Assembly (NCBI RefSeq): GCF_000019085.1
Contig: NC_010321.1
Span: 442,501-506,500, forward strand
Origin: Thermoanaerobacter pseudethanolicus ATCC 33223
Lineage (GTDB): Bacteria; Bacillota; Thermoanaerobacteria; Thermoanaerobacterales; Thermoanaerobacteraceae
Reading direction: 5' to 3'
Length of the DNA: 64,000 nucleotides
Under the pieces are notes generated by a model, which searched no databases, was not told the origin of the DNA, and saw nothing but the letters and a program-made list of their open reading frames with translations. Made by a program: the position numbers and the translations under genes. The stretch's first letter is position 1; every line of letters begins with the position of its first letter. Below, piece by piece: positions 53,631-63,116 of the stretch.

Positions 53631-53751
53631 GAGGGGGAGATAATTTCCTCCATTTTTTATTAAAAGAAGGATTGTTAAAGATTGTGGCGAATATATCTTA
53701 TAGCGCTGACTTTATTGAATTTGTCATTAAAGGAAGGGAGGTATTATTTTT

Positions 53752-54351
53752 TTGTTATATAGAATTTTCCGGCTTATTGCTAAATTGATTCTTAAGATAT
53801 TCTATTCCTTTGAAGTAAAATATGAGAAAAATTTGCCTGAGGGAGCTTGTATTTTTGTTGCAAACCATCAAAGTTTGCTAGACCCAGTTGTGGTAGCCTG
53901 TTCTGTAAAAAGACCCGTTATATTTTTAGCAAGTTCTGAACTTTATAAAAGGCGTTTTTTAAAATATTTTTTAAAAATTGATAAAGCAATTCCCATAAAG
54001 AAAAATTCGCCTGATTTAAATGCCATAAAACAAGCATTATCTAGGTTAGAAGAAGGACACACAATAGGATTATTTCCAGAAGGTAGGATATCGCCAACTG
54101 GCAAAGTAGAAAAAATGTATGAAGGGGCTATGTATCTAGCATATAAATCGGGAAAGCCCATTGTGCCAGTGGCTATAAAAGGCACAAGAGAAATACTACC
54201 TTTTGGCAAATATTTTCCCAAATTTAGGGGAAAAATTGAACTAAAAATAGGGGAACCAATTTACCCAAATCTGAATATTGATATAAAGATGGAAATTGTT
54301 GAATTGAGAGACAAAGTCATGCAAAATATATTAACAATGTTGGAGAAATAG
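53752..54351 (+). CDS. plsC: 1-acyl-sn-glycerol-3-phosphate acyltransferase
   Basis: 199 aa; TTG start behind GGAAGGGAGG. PlsC motifs: FVANHQSLLDPVVV (NHxxxxD), IPIKKNSPDLNAIKQAL, GLFPEGRISPTGKV (FPEGxxS) and KPIVPVAIKGT. Makes phosphatidic acid from lysophosphatidic acid at the membrane. It is followed by glmM after its own promoter. Confidence 0.9.
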   Translation: MLYRIFRLIAKLILKIFYSFEVKYEKNLPEGACIFVANHQSLLDPVVVACSVKRPVIFLASSELYKRRFLKYFLKIDKAIPIKKNSPDLNAIKQALSRLEEGHTIGLFPEGRISPTGKVEKMYEGAMYLAYKSGKPIVPVAIKGTREILPFGKYFPKFRGKIELKIGEPIYPNLNIDIKMEIVELRDKVMQNILTMLEK

Positions 54352-54357
54352 TGTAAA

Positions 54358-54386
54358 TTGAAATGTAGTTTTCACTGTGATAAAAT
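54358..54386 (+). promoter_or_regulatory. glmM promoter
   Basis: TTGAAA and TAAAAT with a 17-bp spacer, 34 nt before glmM. Confidence 0.65.
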
Positions 54387-54419
54387 ATTATCGTATGATT
54401 TATTGAGAGGAGATAGAAA

Positions 54420-55763
54420 ATGGCAAGGTTGTTTGGTACAGATGGTGTTAGAGGTATAGCTAATTATGACTTGACTCCACAACTTGCTTTTGAACTAGGG
54501 AGAGCAGGGGCTTATGTGTTGACTCACGGGACTCATAGGCCTAAGGTTGTGGTTGGTAAAGACAGTCGTATATCTGGTGATATGTTGGAATGTGCCTTAA
54601 CTGCAGGCCTTACCTCTGTAGGGGCAGAGGTCATAAGTGTGGGGATAATTCCTACACCAGCGGTAGCTTACCTTACCCGATTATATCAAGCAGATGCTGG
54701 AGTTATGATATCGGCATCTCATAATCCCGTAGAGTACAATGGGATAAAATTTTTTGATAAAGATGGGTATAAATTGCCAGATGAAGTAGAAGATAGAATA
54801 GAAAATATAATAAAAGAAAAAATTGAGTTGCCTTCTCCTATTGGGACGGGAATAGGTACCAGGAAAGAATACACAAATTCTCATAGAGATTACATAGAGT
54901 TCTTAAAGTCTACTATTGATGGGGATTTAAAAGAAATGAAAATTGTAATTGATTGTGCTTATGGAGCTAGCAGCACAATAGCGCCAATTCTATTTAAAGA
55001 ACTAGGGGCGGAAGTCATATTACATGGAGCAGAGCCTATAGGGGAAAAGATAAATGTCAATTGTGGGTCTACTCATCCTGAAAAATTGCAACAACTCGTC
55101 ATAGAAAATGGGGCCGACATCGGTTTAGCCTTTGACGGAGATGCTGACAGGCTTATTGCAGTTGATGAAAAAGGAAATGTTGTTGATGGAGACCACATAA
55201 TGGCAATATGTGCTATAGATTTAAAGAAAAAAGGTAGGTTAAAAAATAACACAGTTGTGGCAACAGTTATGAGCAATATCGGTTTTGAAATTGCACTTAA
55301 AGAGCAAGGGATTAATCTCATTAGAACAAAAGTAGGGGACAGATATGTTTTGGAAGAAATGACAAAAGGTGGATATTCTATTGGTGGCGAACAATCAGGC
55401 CATATTATTTTCCTTGATGACAATACTACGGGAGATGGGGAAATTACTGCTTTAAAGCTTTGTTCTATTTCAAAAGAAAGTGGTAAAAAATTGTCAGAAT
55501 TAGCTGCCTGCATGATTACTTACCCACAAGTCCTTATAAACGCAAAAGTAAAAAATGAGTTAAAAAATGCCTATTTAGAGGATGAAGAAATTAAGAGGGA
55601 AATTGAAAACTTAGAAAGGGAAATGAGGGGAGAAGGTCGAGTACTTATAAGACCATCAGGTACTGAGCCCCTTGTGAGAGTTATGGTAGAAGGAAAAGAT
55701 TATGATAAAATTAGTCAAATGGCAAAAGAACTTGCTGAATTAATAGAAAGAAAATTAAATTAA
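54420..55763 (+). CDS. glmM: Phosphoglucosamine mutase
   Basis: 447 aa, the usual length. [14 protein letters not shown] at the start, phosphoserine loop [17 protein letters not shown] (Ser about 101), metal loop [13 protein letters not shown], sugar loop [10 protein letters not shown] and phosphate-binding [15 protein letters not shown]. Converts glucosamine-6-P to glucosamine-1-P for cell-wall synthesis. GAGAGGAG ribosome site. In Bacilli CdaA and GlmM interact. Confidence 0.96.
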   Translation: MARLFGTDGVRGIANYDLTPQLAFELGRAGAYVLTHGTHRPKVVVGKDSRISGDMLECALTAGLTSVGAEVISVGIIPTPAVAYLTRLYQADAGVMISASHNPVEYNGIKFFDKDGYKLPDEVEDRIENIIKEKIELPSPIGTGIGTRKEYTNSHRDYIEFLKSTIDGDLKEMKIVIDCAYGASSTIAPILFKELGAEVILHGAEPIGEKINVNCGSTHPEKLQQLVIENGADIGLAFDGDADRLIAVDEKGNVVDGDHIMAICAIDLKKKGRLKNNTVVATVMSNIGFEIALKEQGINLIRTKVGDRYVLEEMTKGGYSIGGEQSGHIIFLDDNTTGDGEITALKLCSISKESGKKLSELAACMITYPQVLINAKVKNELKNAYLEDEEIKREIENLEREMRGEGRVLIRPSGTEPLVRVMVEGKDYDKISQMAKELAELIERKLN

Positions 55764-55845
55764 ATAAAAGTACGAAAGGTATTATTTGAAAGGGGGGATG
55801 CCTATTGAAGAAGAGTAAAAGAAGGTAAGGATTAAAAATTTAAAA

Positions 55846-56010
55846 AGCGCCTGGGCTTAAAGTGTATACTTTAAGCTGACGAGGACAGGGTTTATCGAGT
55901 TATCGGCGGGTGCCCTGCGGTTTCCTGCGACCGATAAAGGACTGGTAAAACCACAGGCGACTGTGGCATAGAGCAGTCTGGGCAGGGAGGAATCTTTATT
56001 ACAAAAGTGA
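55846..56010 (+). ncRNA. glmS ribozyme (GlcN6P-responsive)
   Basis: In the glmS leader, about 165 nt: AGCGCCTGGGCTTAAAG with cleavage expected between A55846 and G55847, then pairing elements CTTAAAGT/ACTTTAAG, GACGAGGACAGGG, TATCG/CGATA, GGGTGCCCTGCGG, and AGGCGACTGTGGCATAGAG near the 3' side, ending GGGCAGGGAGGA. Layout and sequence match the glmS ribozyme, which cleaves its mRNA when glucosamine-6-P binds, lowering glmS expression. Confidence 0.93.
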
Positions 56011-56023
56011 GAGGAGACCGAGT

Positions 56024-57850
56024 ATGTGTGGAATTGTAGGATATATTGGCGATAAACAGGCGACGCCAATACTTTTAGAAGGATTGACAAAATTGGAGTA
56101 TCGAGGCTATGATTCAGCAGGAATTGCCATTTTAAATGATGGCAATATAAATATAAAGAAAGCAAAGGGAAGATTAAACGTCCTAAAAGAGCTTGTTGAA
56201 AAAGATAATATGGTAGGGACAATAGGCATAGGACACACAAGGTGGGCTACGCATGGTGAACCATCTGATACAAACTCTCATCCTCATTTATCCCAATCAG
56301 GGCTAATTGCAGTAGTCCACAATGGCATAATTGAAAACTATCTTCCACTGAAGAAATGGCTGTTAGAGGAAGGTTATACCTTTAAGTCTGAGACTGATAC
56401 AGAAGTTGTAGCAAATTTGCTGGAGTATTATTACAATGGCGATATAGTAGAGGCTGTGAAAAAAGTTTTAGACAGAATTGAAGGTTCTTATGCCTTAGGC
56501 GTTTTGTGCAAAAACAATCCCGATATGATTGTAGCTGCAAGAAAAGAAGCACCTCTTATAGTTGGAATAGGCAATGGTGAAAACTTTATTGCATCTGATA
56601 TCCCAGCTATATTAAAACATACAAGAAGTGTATATTTTCTTGATGATCATGAGATTGCCATAATTAAAAAAGACAGCGTAGAGTTTATAGACATGTTTGG
56701 AAGGCAAGTAGAAAAATCGCTTTTTGAAGTAAAATGGGATGTAGAGGCGGCTGAAAAGGGCGGTTATGAACATTTCATGATAAAAGAAATTCACGAGCAG
56801 CCAAGCGCTATAAAAGATACGTTAAGAGGCAGAATAATTGATGATTCAGAAATAGTTTTAGATGATGTGAAAATTACAAAAGAAGACCTTGAAAAGATAG
56901 ATAAAATTTTTATTGTAGCCTGTGGAACAGCTTATCATGCAGGTGTTGTTGGGAAATACGTCATAGAAAATCTTGCGAGAATACCTGTTGAAGTAGATGT
57001 CGCTTCAGAATTTAGATATAGAAACCCCTTAGTAAATGAAAGAACTCTTACAATTGTAATAAGCCAGTCAGGGGAGACAGCAGATACTATAGCTGCGTTA
57101 AAAGAAGCTAAGAAAAAAGGGTCAAGAGTTATAGCCATTACAAACGTCGTTGGAAGTTCTGTCTCCAGAGAAGCAGATGATGTACTATACACATGGGCAG
57201 GACCTGAAATAGCTGTAGCTTCTACCAAAGCTTATACTACGCAACTTATAGCCCTTTATCTTATAGCTATGGACCTTGCAATAAAAAGAGGGATAATAAC
57301 TAAAACAAAGGTTATGGAACTTTGCACAGAATTAAAGAAGCTCCCAGAAAAAGTTCAGTATTTACTTGACAACAAAGATGTAATACAAAAATTTGCCTCT
57401 GAACACTATAATGCAAAAGACGTATTTTACATTGGAAGAGGACTGGACTATGCCGTTGCTATGGAGGGTTCTTTAAAACTCAAAGAAATATCCTATATTC
57501 ATTCAGAGGCTTATCCGGCTGGTGAATTAAAACACGGTACTTTGGCCCTTGTAGAAGAGGGAACACTTGTGATAGCTCTTGCAACACAAGATGACCTTTT
57601 TGAAAAGATGCTTAGTAATATAAAAGAAGTAAAAGCAAGAGGTGGTTTTTTAGTCGCCTTTGCAAAGCAAGGTAATTTGCAGCTGGAGGGCGTTGTAGAT
57701 AAAGTAATATATATACCTGAAACGCTTAAAGAGCTTACTCCAGTATTGACAGTTGTGCCTTTGCAACTTTTAGCATATTATATGGCAGTAGAAAAAGGAT
57801 GTGACGTAGATAAACCGCGTAATCTTGCAAAGTCAGTAACTGTAGAGTAA
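56024..57850 (+). CDS. glmS: Glutamine-fructose-6-phosphate aminotransferase (isomerising)
   Basis: 608 aa. N-terminal glutaminase with catalytic Cys directly after Met (MCGIVGYIG), GHTRWATHGEPSDTNSHPH; two SIS domains with SQSGETADTIAAL and ASTKAYTTQ; C-terminal DKPRNLAKSVTVE closing tail. Makes glucosamine-6-P from fructose-6-P and glutamine. Controlled by the ribozyme upstream. GAGAGGAG region is the ribosome site. Confidence 0.97.
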   Translation: MCGIVGYIGDKQATPILLEGLTKLEYRGYDSAGIAILNDGNINIKKAKGRLNVLKELVEKDNMVGTIGIGHTRWATHGEPSDTNSHPHLSQSGLIAVVHNGIIENYLPLKKWLLEEGYTFKSETDTEVVANLLEYYYNGDIVEAVKKVLDRIEGSYALGVLCKNNPDMIVAARKEAPLIVGIGNGENFIASDIPAILKHTRSVYFLDDHEIAIIKKDSVEFIDMFGRQVEKSLFEVKWDVEAAEKGGYEHFMIKEIHEQPSAIKDTLRGRIIDDSEIVLDDVKITKEDLEKIDKIFIVACGTAYHAGVVGKYVIENLARIPVEVDVASEFRYRNPLVNERTLTIVISQSGETADTIAALKEAKKKGSRVIAITNVVGSSVSREADDVLYTWAGPEIAVASTKAYTTQLIALYLIAMDLAIKRGIITKTKVMELCTELKKLPEKVQYLLDNKDVIQKFASEHYNAKDVFYIGRGLDYAVAMEGSLKLKEISYIHSEAYPAGELKHGTLALVEEGTLVIALATQDDLFEKMLSNIKEVKARGGFLVAFAKQGNLQLEGVVDKVIYIPETLKELTPVLTVVPLQLLAYYMAVEKGCDVDKPRNLAKSVTVE

Positions 57851-58191
57851 TGGAGGTCAAAAGGCTGAAGAGTTGTGTATTTCTCATTTATACCTTTTCC
57901 CCATGCGAAAAAAGTGGTTCCGTTTGGGGAGGAATAAGGGAAAAGGATTAAGTCTTTACAGAATAACAAAGGGATAAGTGGTAAGACCTTGAAAAATTCG
58001 GGATTTACGCCACTTATCCCTTTTTTCCTTGATCCATAATCCTCTCCTACGGAACGACTTTTTTCAACTATTAATATTGCTACTTTTTCCTTCCTCAAGT
58101 ATAATGAAGTTAAAAGGTTAAGACGCAGTAGTAATTGAAGTGAGACGTAAAAATAGTTAAGTGTAAAAATTGCATTGAGGGGATGTTTATT
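57851..58191. other. glmS 3' region with hairpins and terminator
   Basis: No gene. CCTTTTCCCC (57892) can pair with GGGAAAAGG (57939). A strong terminator lies at 57971-58026, and a T-rich EamA leader follows. Confidence 0.6.
57971..58026 (+). terminator. glmS terminator
   Basis: GGGATAAGTGG/CCACTTATCCC, 11 bp with a 28-nt internal region, followed by six T. Confidence 0.8.
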
Positions 58192-58608
58192 ATGTGGAAA
58201 TTATTTGCAATATTATCAGCTTTGTTTGCTGCTTTGACTTCAATTCTTGCTAAAATTGGTATAAAAGGCGTGGATTCTAACTTGGCTACAGCTATTCGTA
58301 CAACTGTTATTATATTTTTAGCGTGGGGTATTGTATTTACAACAGGGGGACAGTATGGAATTAAAAGTTTGACAAAACAAAATTGGATCTTTTTGATTCT
58401 CTCTGGACTGGCGACAGGTTTGTCCTGGTTATTTTATTATAAGGCAATATCTATAGGTGAAGTATCAAAGGTTGCACTTATTGATAAATCCAGCATCGTC
58501 CTAACTTTAACTTTATCTTTTTTTATCCTAAACGAGCAATTCACCGCAAAAACGTTAGTTGCAAGTGTACTTATTACCGCAGGTATATTTATGATGATAT
58601 GGAAATAA
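58192..58608 (+). CDS. EamA-family small transporter (half-size DMT)
   Basis: 138 aa, four or five membrane helices, a single EamA repeat: LFAALTSILAKIGIKGVDSN, GLATGLSWLFYYKAISIGEV, LDKSS-like IDKSSIVLTLTLSFF. Half the size of ordinary 10-helix EamA proteins, so it would act as a dimer. Start ATG 58192; the ATG at 58183 directly abuts the GAGGGG site. Substrate unknown. Confidence 0.85.
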   Translation: MWKLFAILSALFAALTSILAKIGIKGVDSNLATAIRTTVIIFLAWGIVFTTGGQYGIKSLTKQNWIFLILSGLATGLSWLFYYKAISIGEVSKVALIDKSSIVLTLTLSFFILNEQFTAKTLVASVLITAGIFMMIWK

Positions 58609-58713
58609 ATGTTGCATTTTTGATTTACTTTTTTATAATCCATGTTGACATGCCATTAAACAATTTGCTATTATAAAAAGCAAATCCAGAAAACAAAAAA
58701 TGGAGGAGTCGTT

Positions 58714-59103
58714 ATGGTTGTTTTGGAGATAAATACACCGACAAGGGAAGTTATGGTGGATATTACTGATATGGTAATGCAAGAAATTAAAAAATCTGGC
58801 GTTGTTGATGGCCTTTGTGTTATCTTTGTGCCCCATACAACAGCGGGAATTACAATAAACGAAAATGCAGATCCAACTGTAAGAGAAGATATAATGGCAG
58901 CCTTAGAAAAAATAATTCCTAATATGCGTTTTAAACACATGGAAGGCAATTCTGATGCCCACATCAAGGCGTCTCTTATGGGAAGTTCAGTAACTTTAAT
59001 TATTGAAAATGGAAGGCCACTTTTAGGAACTTGGCAGGGTATTTATTTATGTGAGTTTGATGGTCCAAGGAGAAGAAGAGTGTATATTAAGTTTTTGAAG
59101 TGA
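58714..59103 (+). CDS. YjbQ/UPF0047 family protein (secondary thiamine-phosphate synthase-like)
   Basis: 129 aa. VIFVPHTTAGITINENADPT, MEGNSDAHIKASLMG and GTWQGIYLCEFDGPRRRRV are the YjbQ signature (conserved His, Asn, Glu, Asp). Family members have weak thiamine-phosphate synthase activity; the true function is debated. GGAGGAG ribosome site. Confidence 0.92.
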   Translation: MVVLEINTPTREVMVDITDMVMQEIKKSGVVDGLCVIFVPHTTAGITINENADPTVREDIMAALEKIIPNMRFKHMEGNSDAHIKASLMGSSVTLIIENGRPLLGTWQGIYLCEFDGPRRRRVYIKFLK

Positions 59104-59105
59104 GT

Positions 59106-60029
59106 TTATTCAAACCTGCACTCTTCTGGTTTTACGTTATACTCAAATTGAATAAAAGAAGGTGCCCTCATCTTCATGTTTTCAGACCATTCCATAAATC
59201 TCACTTTACATGTTAGCAAGGGTTTTAACCACTGCACATTTTTTTCTTTAAAGTTATAATAATTATCTGGGGCTTTTATCTCCTTGGCAACTTCATAGAA
59301 TGCTTTTAATTCCTTCTGGGATAGGCCTGATTCACAACTTCCTATGTTTATTAAATTATTTTCCTCATCGTAAAGCCCCAGTATGAGGGCTGTTTTGTCA
59401 GTTCTGTACCCTATAATAACAGCATTTATTACAATAAAATGTTTTGACTTAAGCCAGAGTTTACTCCTTTTTCCTATTAAATATTTTGAATCTGCTTTTT
59501 TGGCAACAATTCCTTCAAGTCCTTTTTTCCCTGTCTCTTCAAAAAGCATTTTTCCATGTTCAAATATAAAATCTGATATTTTTATGATCTCATTTTCTTT
59601 AACTGTTTTTCTAAGGATATCTTTTCTCTCTATAAGTGGCAATTCTACAAGAGACTTGCCGTTTAAGTATAATATATCCCATGTTATGAAAATTACGGGC
59701 ATTATCTTGCTTAAAAGATTTATTTTTACTAAATTTTGTTGATGCTTTCTCGACATAATGCTTTTGTAACTGGGCTTGCCGTTTTTTAAAACTACAAGTT
59801 CACCGTCAAGTATTGCTTCTTTTGCTTTTATTTGCTTATAAAGTAATGCCAAATCCGGAAACTGGTGGGTTATATCAACAAGCCTTCTATCTTGAAGTCT
59901 TGTTTTATTTGAAAGAAAGGCAATAGTCCTTGAACCATCCCATTTGATTTCATATATCCATTCGGGGCTATCAAAAGGGTCACTGCTGGATGCCAGCATA
60001 GGTGATATTTTTTCTTCTATCATAGACAT
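59106..60029 (-). CDS. ligD: ATP-dependent DNA ligase, LigD ligase domain only
   Basis: 307 aa. Adenylation site KWDGSR (Lys nucleophile in YEIKWDGSRTIAFL), ILDGELVVLKNGKPS, EGIVAKKADSKYL, WLKSKH, then an OB domain. The polymerase and nuclease domains of large LigD proteins are absent. Start ATG 60029 (GGAAG upstream), 13 nt after the ku stop. With Ku it performs non-homologous end joining, useful for repairing DNA breaks in spores. Confidence 0.92.
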   Translation of the reverse strand: MSMIEEKISPMLASSSDPFDSPEWIYEIKWDGSRTIAFLSNKTRLQDRRLVDITHQFPDLALLYKQIKAKEAILDGELVVLKNGKPSYKSIMSRKHQQNLVKINLLSKIMPVIFITWDILYLNGKSLVELPLIERKDILRKTVKENEIIKISDFIFEHGKMLFEETGKKGLEGIVAKKADSKYLIGKRSKLWLKSKHFIVINAVIIGYRTDKTALILGLYDEENNLINIGSCESGLSQKELKAFYEVAKEIKAPDNYYNFKEKNVQWLKPLLTCKVRFMEWSENMKMRAPSFIQFEYNVKPEECRFE

Positions 60030-60042
60030 ATTCAATCTTCCT

Positions 60043-60855
60043 TTATGCGCCTTTTCTTTTGCGTCCTTTTTTTGCTTTTTCTTCATTCTTTACAGATTCA
60101 ATACTCGCTTTTAATGCACTTACTAAATCAAGAACATTATCAGCTTCAGGTGCTTTTTGAGGAATTTCTATATCTTTGTCCTGTATCTTTGACTCAATCA
60201 TTTCGATTAACGTTTTTCTGTAGCTATCATCATATTTTTCGGGTTTAAAGTCGGAGGTCAAAGTATCAATAAGTTGTTTGGCCATTTTTATTTCATTTTC
60301 CTGTAAGCTGACTTCTCTTAAGGGAGGAAGCTGATTTGTGTTTTTTATTTCATCAGGAAAATGCATTGTTTCCATGACCATGTATTTTTCCTCATACACT
60401 CGTATGCATGCGAGGTTTTGCTTTGACCTAATTACCACTTTCGCTATTGCAACTCGTTTTGTTTCTTTCATAGAATCTCTTAAAAGTACATAAGGCTTTG
60501 TACCAATATCTTCGGGTACAATGAAATATGTTTTATCATAATATATGGGGTCTATTTGTCCTATATCGGTAAAATCTACTATATCAATGGTTTTAACTGT
60601 TGGCATAGGTATCCTTTCCAAATCTTCATCATCTATAATGACAAATTTACCTGGTTCGTATTCATACCCTCGAACTATTTCCTCATCTGAAACGGGTCTA
60701 TTACATACAGGGCAAATTTTTTCATATTTTATGGGGGATTTACATTCTTTGTGGAGTTGCCTAAAATGTATGGCATGGTCTTCTGTAGCGGTATACAGTT
60801 TTATGGGTATACTTACAAGACCAAAACTTATTGCTCCTTTCCACATTGAGCGCAT
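60043..60855 (-). CDS. ku: Ku protein (bacterial end joining)
   Basis: 270 aa. MWKGAISFGLVSIPIKLYTA, FRQLHKECKSPIKYEKICPV with CNRPVS (Cys pair), GYEYEPGKFVIIDDEDLE and LRDSMKETKRVAIAKVVIRS: the bacterial Ku core ring that threads on DNA ends. The Lys-rich C-terminal tail (EEKAKKGRKRKGA) binds DNA or LigD. Operon ku-ligD on the minus strand, divergent from the serine hydrolase gene. Confidence 0.95.
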   Translation of the reverse strand: MRSMWKGAISFGLVSIPIKLYTATEDHAIHFRQLHKECKSPIKYEKICPVCNRPVSDEEIVRGYEYEPGKFVIIDDEDLERIPMPTVKTIDIVDFTDIGQIDPIYYDKTYFIVPEDIGTKPYVLLRDSMKETKRVAIAKVVIRSKQNLACIRVYEEKYMVMETMHFPDEIKNTNQLPPLREVSLQENEIKMAKQLIDTLTSDFKPEKYDDSYRKTLIEMIESKIQDKDIEIPQKAPEADNVLDLVSALKASIESVKNEEKAKKGRKRKGA

Positions 60856-60948
60856 TTTTAAATCACCTCATATTTAATATTCCCATTAAGAAACTTTTTA
60901 TTTATAAAAACATATATATAAATTGGTATATATGGATATATATATTTA

Positions 60949-60977
60949 TTGAAATATGATATTATATACAATATAAT
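60949..60977 (+). promoter_or_regulatory. Promoter of the LysM/serine-hydrolase gene
   Basis: TTGAAA and TATAAT with a 17-bp spacer, directly before the gene. Confidence 0.7.
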
Positions 60978-60987
60978 ATGGAGTTGA

Positions 60988-62256
60988 ATGGGGGGGATAA
61001 AATTGAAGAATATAAAAAAGATACTTTCATGGATTCTTATTATTGCTATTGTTGTATTGATACCTATATTTTCGTATGCAAGAAATCTTCCAAAATTCAC
61101 TTTTGGGTCAAGGCTTTTATATAGCGGGACGTATGGGACTGATGTAGAAGAATTACAAGCTATGTTAAATAAAGCGGGATTTGATACAGGTACTGTTGAC
61201 GGCATATTTGGTAAAATGACATTAAATGGAGTTTTAGACTTTCAAAGGTCCAAAAATCTTGTACCCGATGGAATTGTAGGTCCTAAGACATATGCTGCTC
61301 TTGAAACTGTTTCCTGGGCTGACCCGATAGTTTACTCTGTCAAACCAGGGGACAACTTATACTTTATAGCAAAGCGCCATGGAACGAATGTCCAAAATAT
61401 AATAGATGCAAATGGATTAAATGATGGGGATAGTTTATATGTTGGGCAAAAGATTTTAATTCCTCATCCGCCTGTTGAAGTGCCGCAACAATTGAACAAT
61501 GCTACAAATTATCAAGAACTTAAAAATAACATTCAGGCATTAATATCTCAATATCCTGGCAAATACGGAGTTTACTTTATTGACTTAAATACAGGGCAAA
61601 CTTTTGAAATAAACGGTTATGATTCGTTTATTGCGGCAAGCACTTATAAAGTACCTCTTAACTTTTACCTTTATACTCTTATAACCGATGGAAAAATAGA
61701 CCCTAATATGAAAGTGCAATACACTCAAGCTGACTATGAAGGGGGTGCCGGTTCTATACAGGCAGACCCTGTTGGAAGTTATTATACCATAAGAGAGCTT
61801 TCAAGACGCTCCATTGAAGAAAGTGACAATATTGCATCAAATATGATTATGAGAATTGTAGGAAGGGATAATTATATAAAATTTATGGAAAAGTTAGGGG
61901 CCTATGTAATACCCTACAGTAACAATGTCACTTCTCCAAGAGATATGAGCATGTATATGAAAAATCTTTTAGATTATGTAAATGCTCATCCGGATACTGC
62001 AGGAGAATTGATGTATTATCTTAAAAATACCATATATAATGATAGAATATCTTATCCTATACCAGATGGAATAGAGGTTGCACACAAAATAGGTAATTTG
62101 TCCAATGTAGTAAATGATGCAGCGATAGTTTTCCATCCTACAAGGCCATATATATTAACTGTACTTGCAAATAATGTAGACGGTTCTGACGACTCTTATG
62201 CTTATACTGTAATAAGGCAGATATCAAAAATGGTATATGACTTTCAAAATAGATAA
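60988..62256 (+). CDS. PG-binding/LysM protein with class A beta-lactamase-like domain
   Basis: 422 aa. Membrane anchor or signal (residues 10-30), PG_binding_1 (YGTDVEELQAMLNKAGFDTG ... FGKMTLNGVLDFQ), a LysM (YSVKPGDNLYFIAKRHGTNV), then a serine-hydrolase domain with the class A triad STYK (AASTYKVPL), SDN (EESDNIAS) and KIG (AHKIGN, KTG position). The general-base Glu of the omega loop is not evident, so a cell-wall peptidase or esterase is more likely than a lactamase. Start ATG 60988 or TTG 61003. Confidence 0.87.
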   Translation: MGGIKLKNIKKILSWILIIAIVVLIPIFSYARNLPKFTFGSRLLYSGTYGTDVEELQAMLNKAGFDTGTVDGIFGKMTLNGVLDFQRSKNLVPDGIVGPKTYAALETVSWADPIVYSVKPGDNLYFIAKRHGTNVQNIIDANGLNDGDSLYVGQKILIPHPPVEVPQQLNNATNYQELKNNIQALISQYPGKYGVYFIDLNTGQTFEINGYDSFIAASTYKVPLNFYLYTLITDGKIDPNMKVQYTQADYEGGAGSIQADPVGSYYTIRELSRRSIEESDNIASNMIMRIVGRDNYIKFMEKLGAYVIPYSNNVTSPRDMSMYMKNLLDYVNAHPDTAGELMYYLKNTIYNDRISYPIPDGIEVAHKIGNLSNVVNDAAIVFHPTRPYILTVLANNVDGSDDSYAYTVIRQISKMVYDFQNR

Positions 62257-62291
62257 AAGTTTAAGCCGGGTTTTCCGGCTTAAACTTTTTT
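62255..62291. terminator. Terminator after the serine-hydrolase gene
   Basis: AAAAGTTTAAGCCGG/CCGGCTTAAACTTTT, 15 bp, with T-runs on both strands. Confidence 0.9.
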
Positions 62292-62349
62292 ATAGCAGAG
62301 ATTCCAATCTGTGAAGTTATATCTTTCAACATTGTGTAAAAGCTAAAAA

Positions 62350-62979
62350 TTAGAACAAGGCTTTATAAGCTATTATAAGTAAAATAACTCCACTTATAAT
62401 TGTGCCAAATTGTCCAATGGTAAAAGAGCCTATTCGTATATTAGCAACTTTTGTCCCTAATTGTACTCCTGTCCATACAGAAACAAAGCTTCCAATTGAT
62501 GTAGTGAAAGATATAGCAAAGGGAGAAAAACCCAAAAGCCCTGCTCCTAGTCCGTTTGTCAGAGCATTTGCTGAAAGGGCTATTCCCAAAAGGATTGCTT
62601 CCCATAAATTGATTTCTCCGGATTTGTCCAAATCTACAATTTCGGGATTTTCCAAAATTTCTTTTATAGAAGTAGTCTTTGATGATACTTGTTGTATATT
62701 TTTGGTAAAAGATTTACGAGGGATAGCCAGCAAAATAATTCTAAGTCCTATTATAAAAAGCAGAAATGCTCCTACAATTATAGGTAATGATCCTGGAAGG
62801 ATTTTGTTTAACCATTTACCAAAAAATATCCCAGATATGCTAAATAAAAAAGAGATTACTGCAATAATTGTATTGGAAAAAAGACTTATTCGTATATTTC
62901 GTATACCATAGGAAATGCCTACTCCAAAATTATCTATGCTTGATGATATTGCAAAACCTAAAATGATTAGCCATTTCAT
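62350..62979 (-). CDS. ytaF: Sporulation membrane protein YtaF (MntP-like)
   Basis: 209 aa, six helices in two halves: LGFAISSSIDNFGVGISYGI and LLGIALSANALTNGLGAGLL, the MntP/YtaF repeats. Between them lies DLDKSGEINLWEAI, an EF-hand-like DxDxSGxI loop found in YtaF. Start ATG 62979 with GAGAGGAG upstream; the open frame further upstream lies in the next gene's promoter. Role in sporulation from the family; ion substrate unknown. Confidence 0.88.
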   Translation of the reverse strand: MKWLIILGFAISSSIDNFGVGISYGIRNIRISLFSNTIIAVISFLFSISGIFFGKWLNKILPGSLPIIVGAFLLFIIGLRIILLAIPRKSFTKNIQQVSSKTTSIKEILENPEIVDLDKSGEINLWEAILLGIALSANALTNGLGAGLLGFSPFAISFTTSIGSFVSVWTGVQLGTKVANIRIGSFTIGQFGTIISGVILLIIAYKALF

Positions 62980-63041
62980 ATGTTCACACTCCTCTCTATC
63001 TACCTTTATAGTACGCATTAGATAGAGAAGATGTGATTTTA

Positions 63042-63071
63042 TTGAAAAAACATAATATTGTAAGGTATAAT
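63042..63071 (+). promoter_or_regulatory. Promoter of the DUF503 gene
   Basis: TTGAAA and TATAAT with an 18-bp spacer, between divergent genes. Confidence 0.65.
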
Positions 63072-63116
63072 TATATTGTAAAAATTTTCTGAAGGAAATT
63101 AGGTAAGGGGATATAT

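Noticed and set aside
60988-62256. Annotation as a true antibiotic beta-lactamase
   Set aside because: KIG in place of KTG, no obvious omega-loop Glu, and cell-wall binding modules argue for a wall enzyme.
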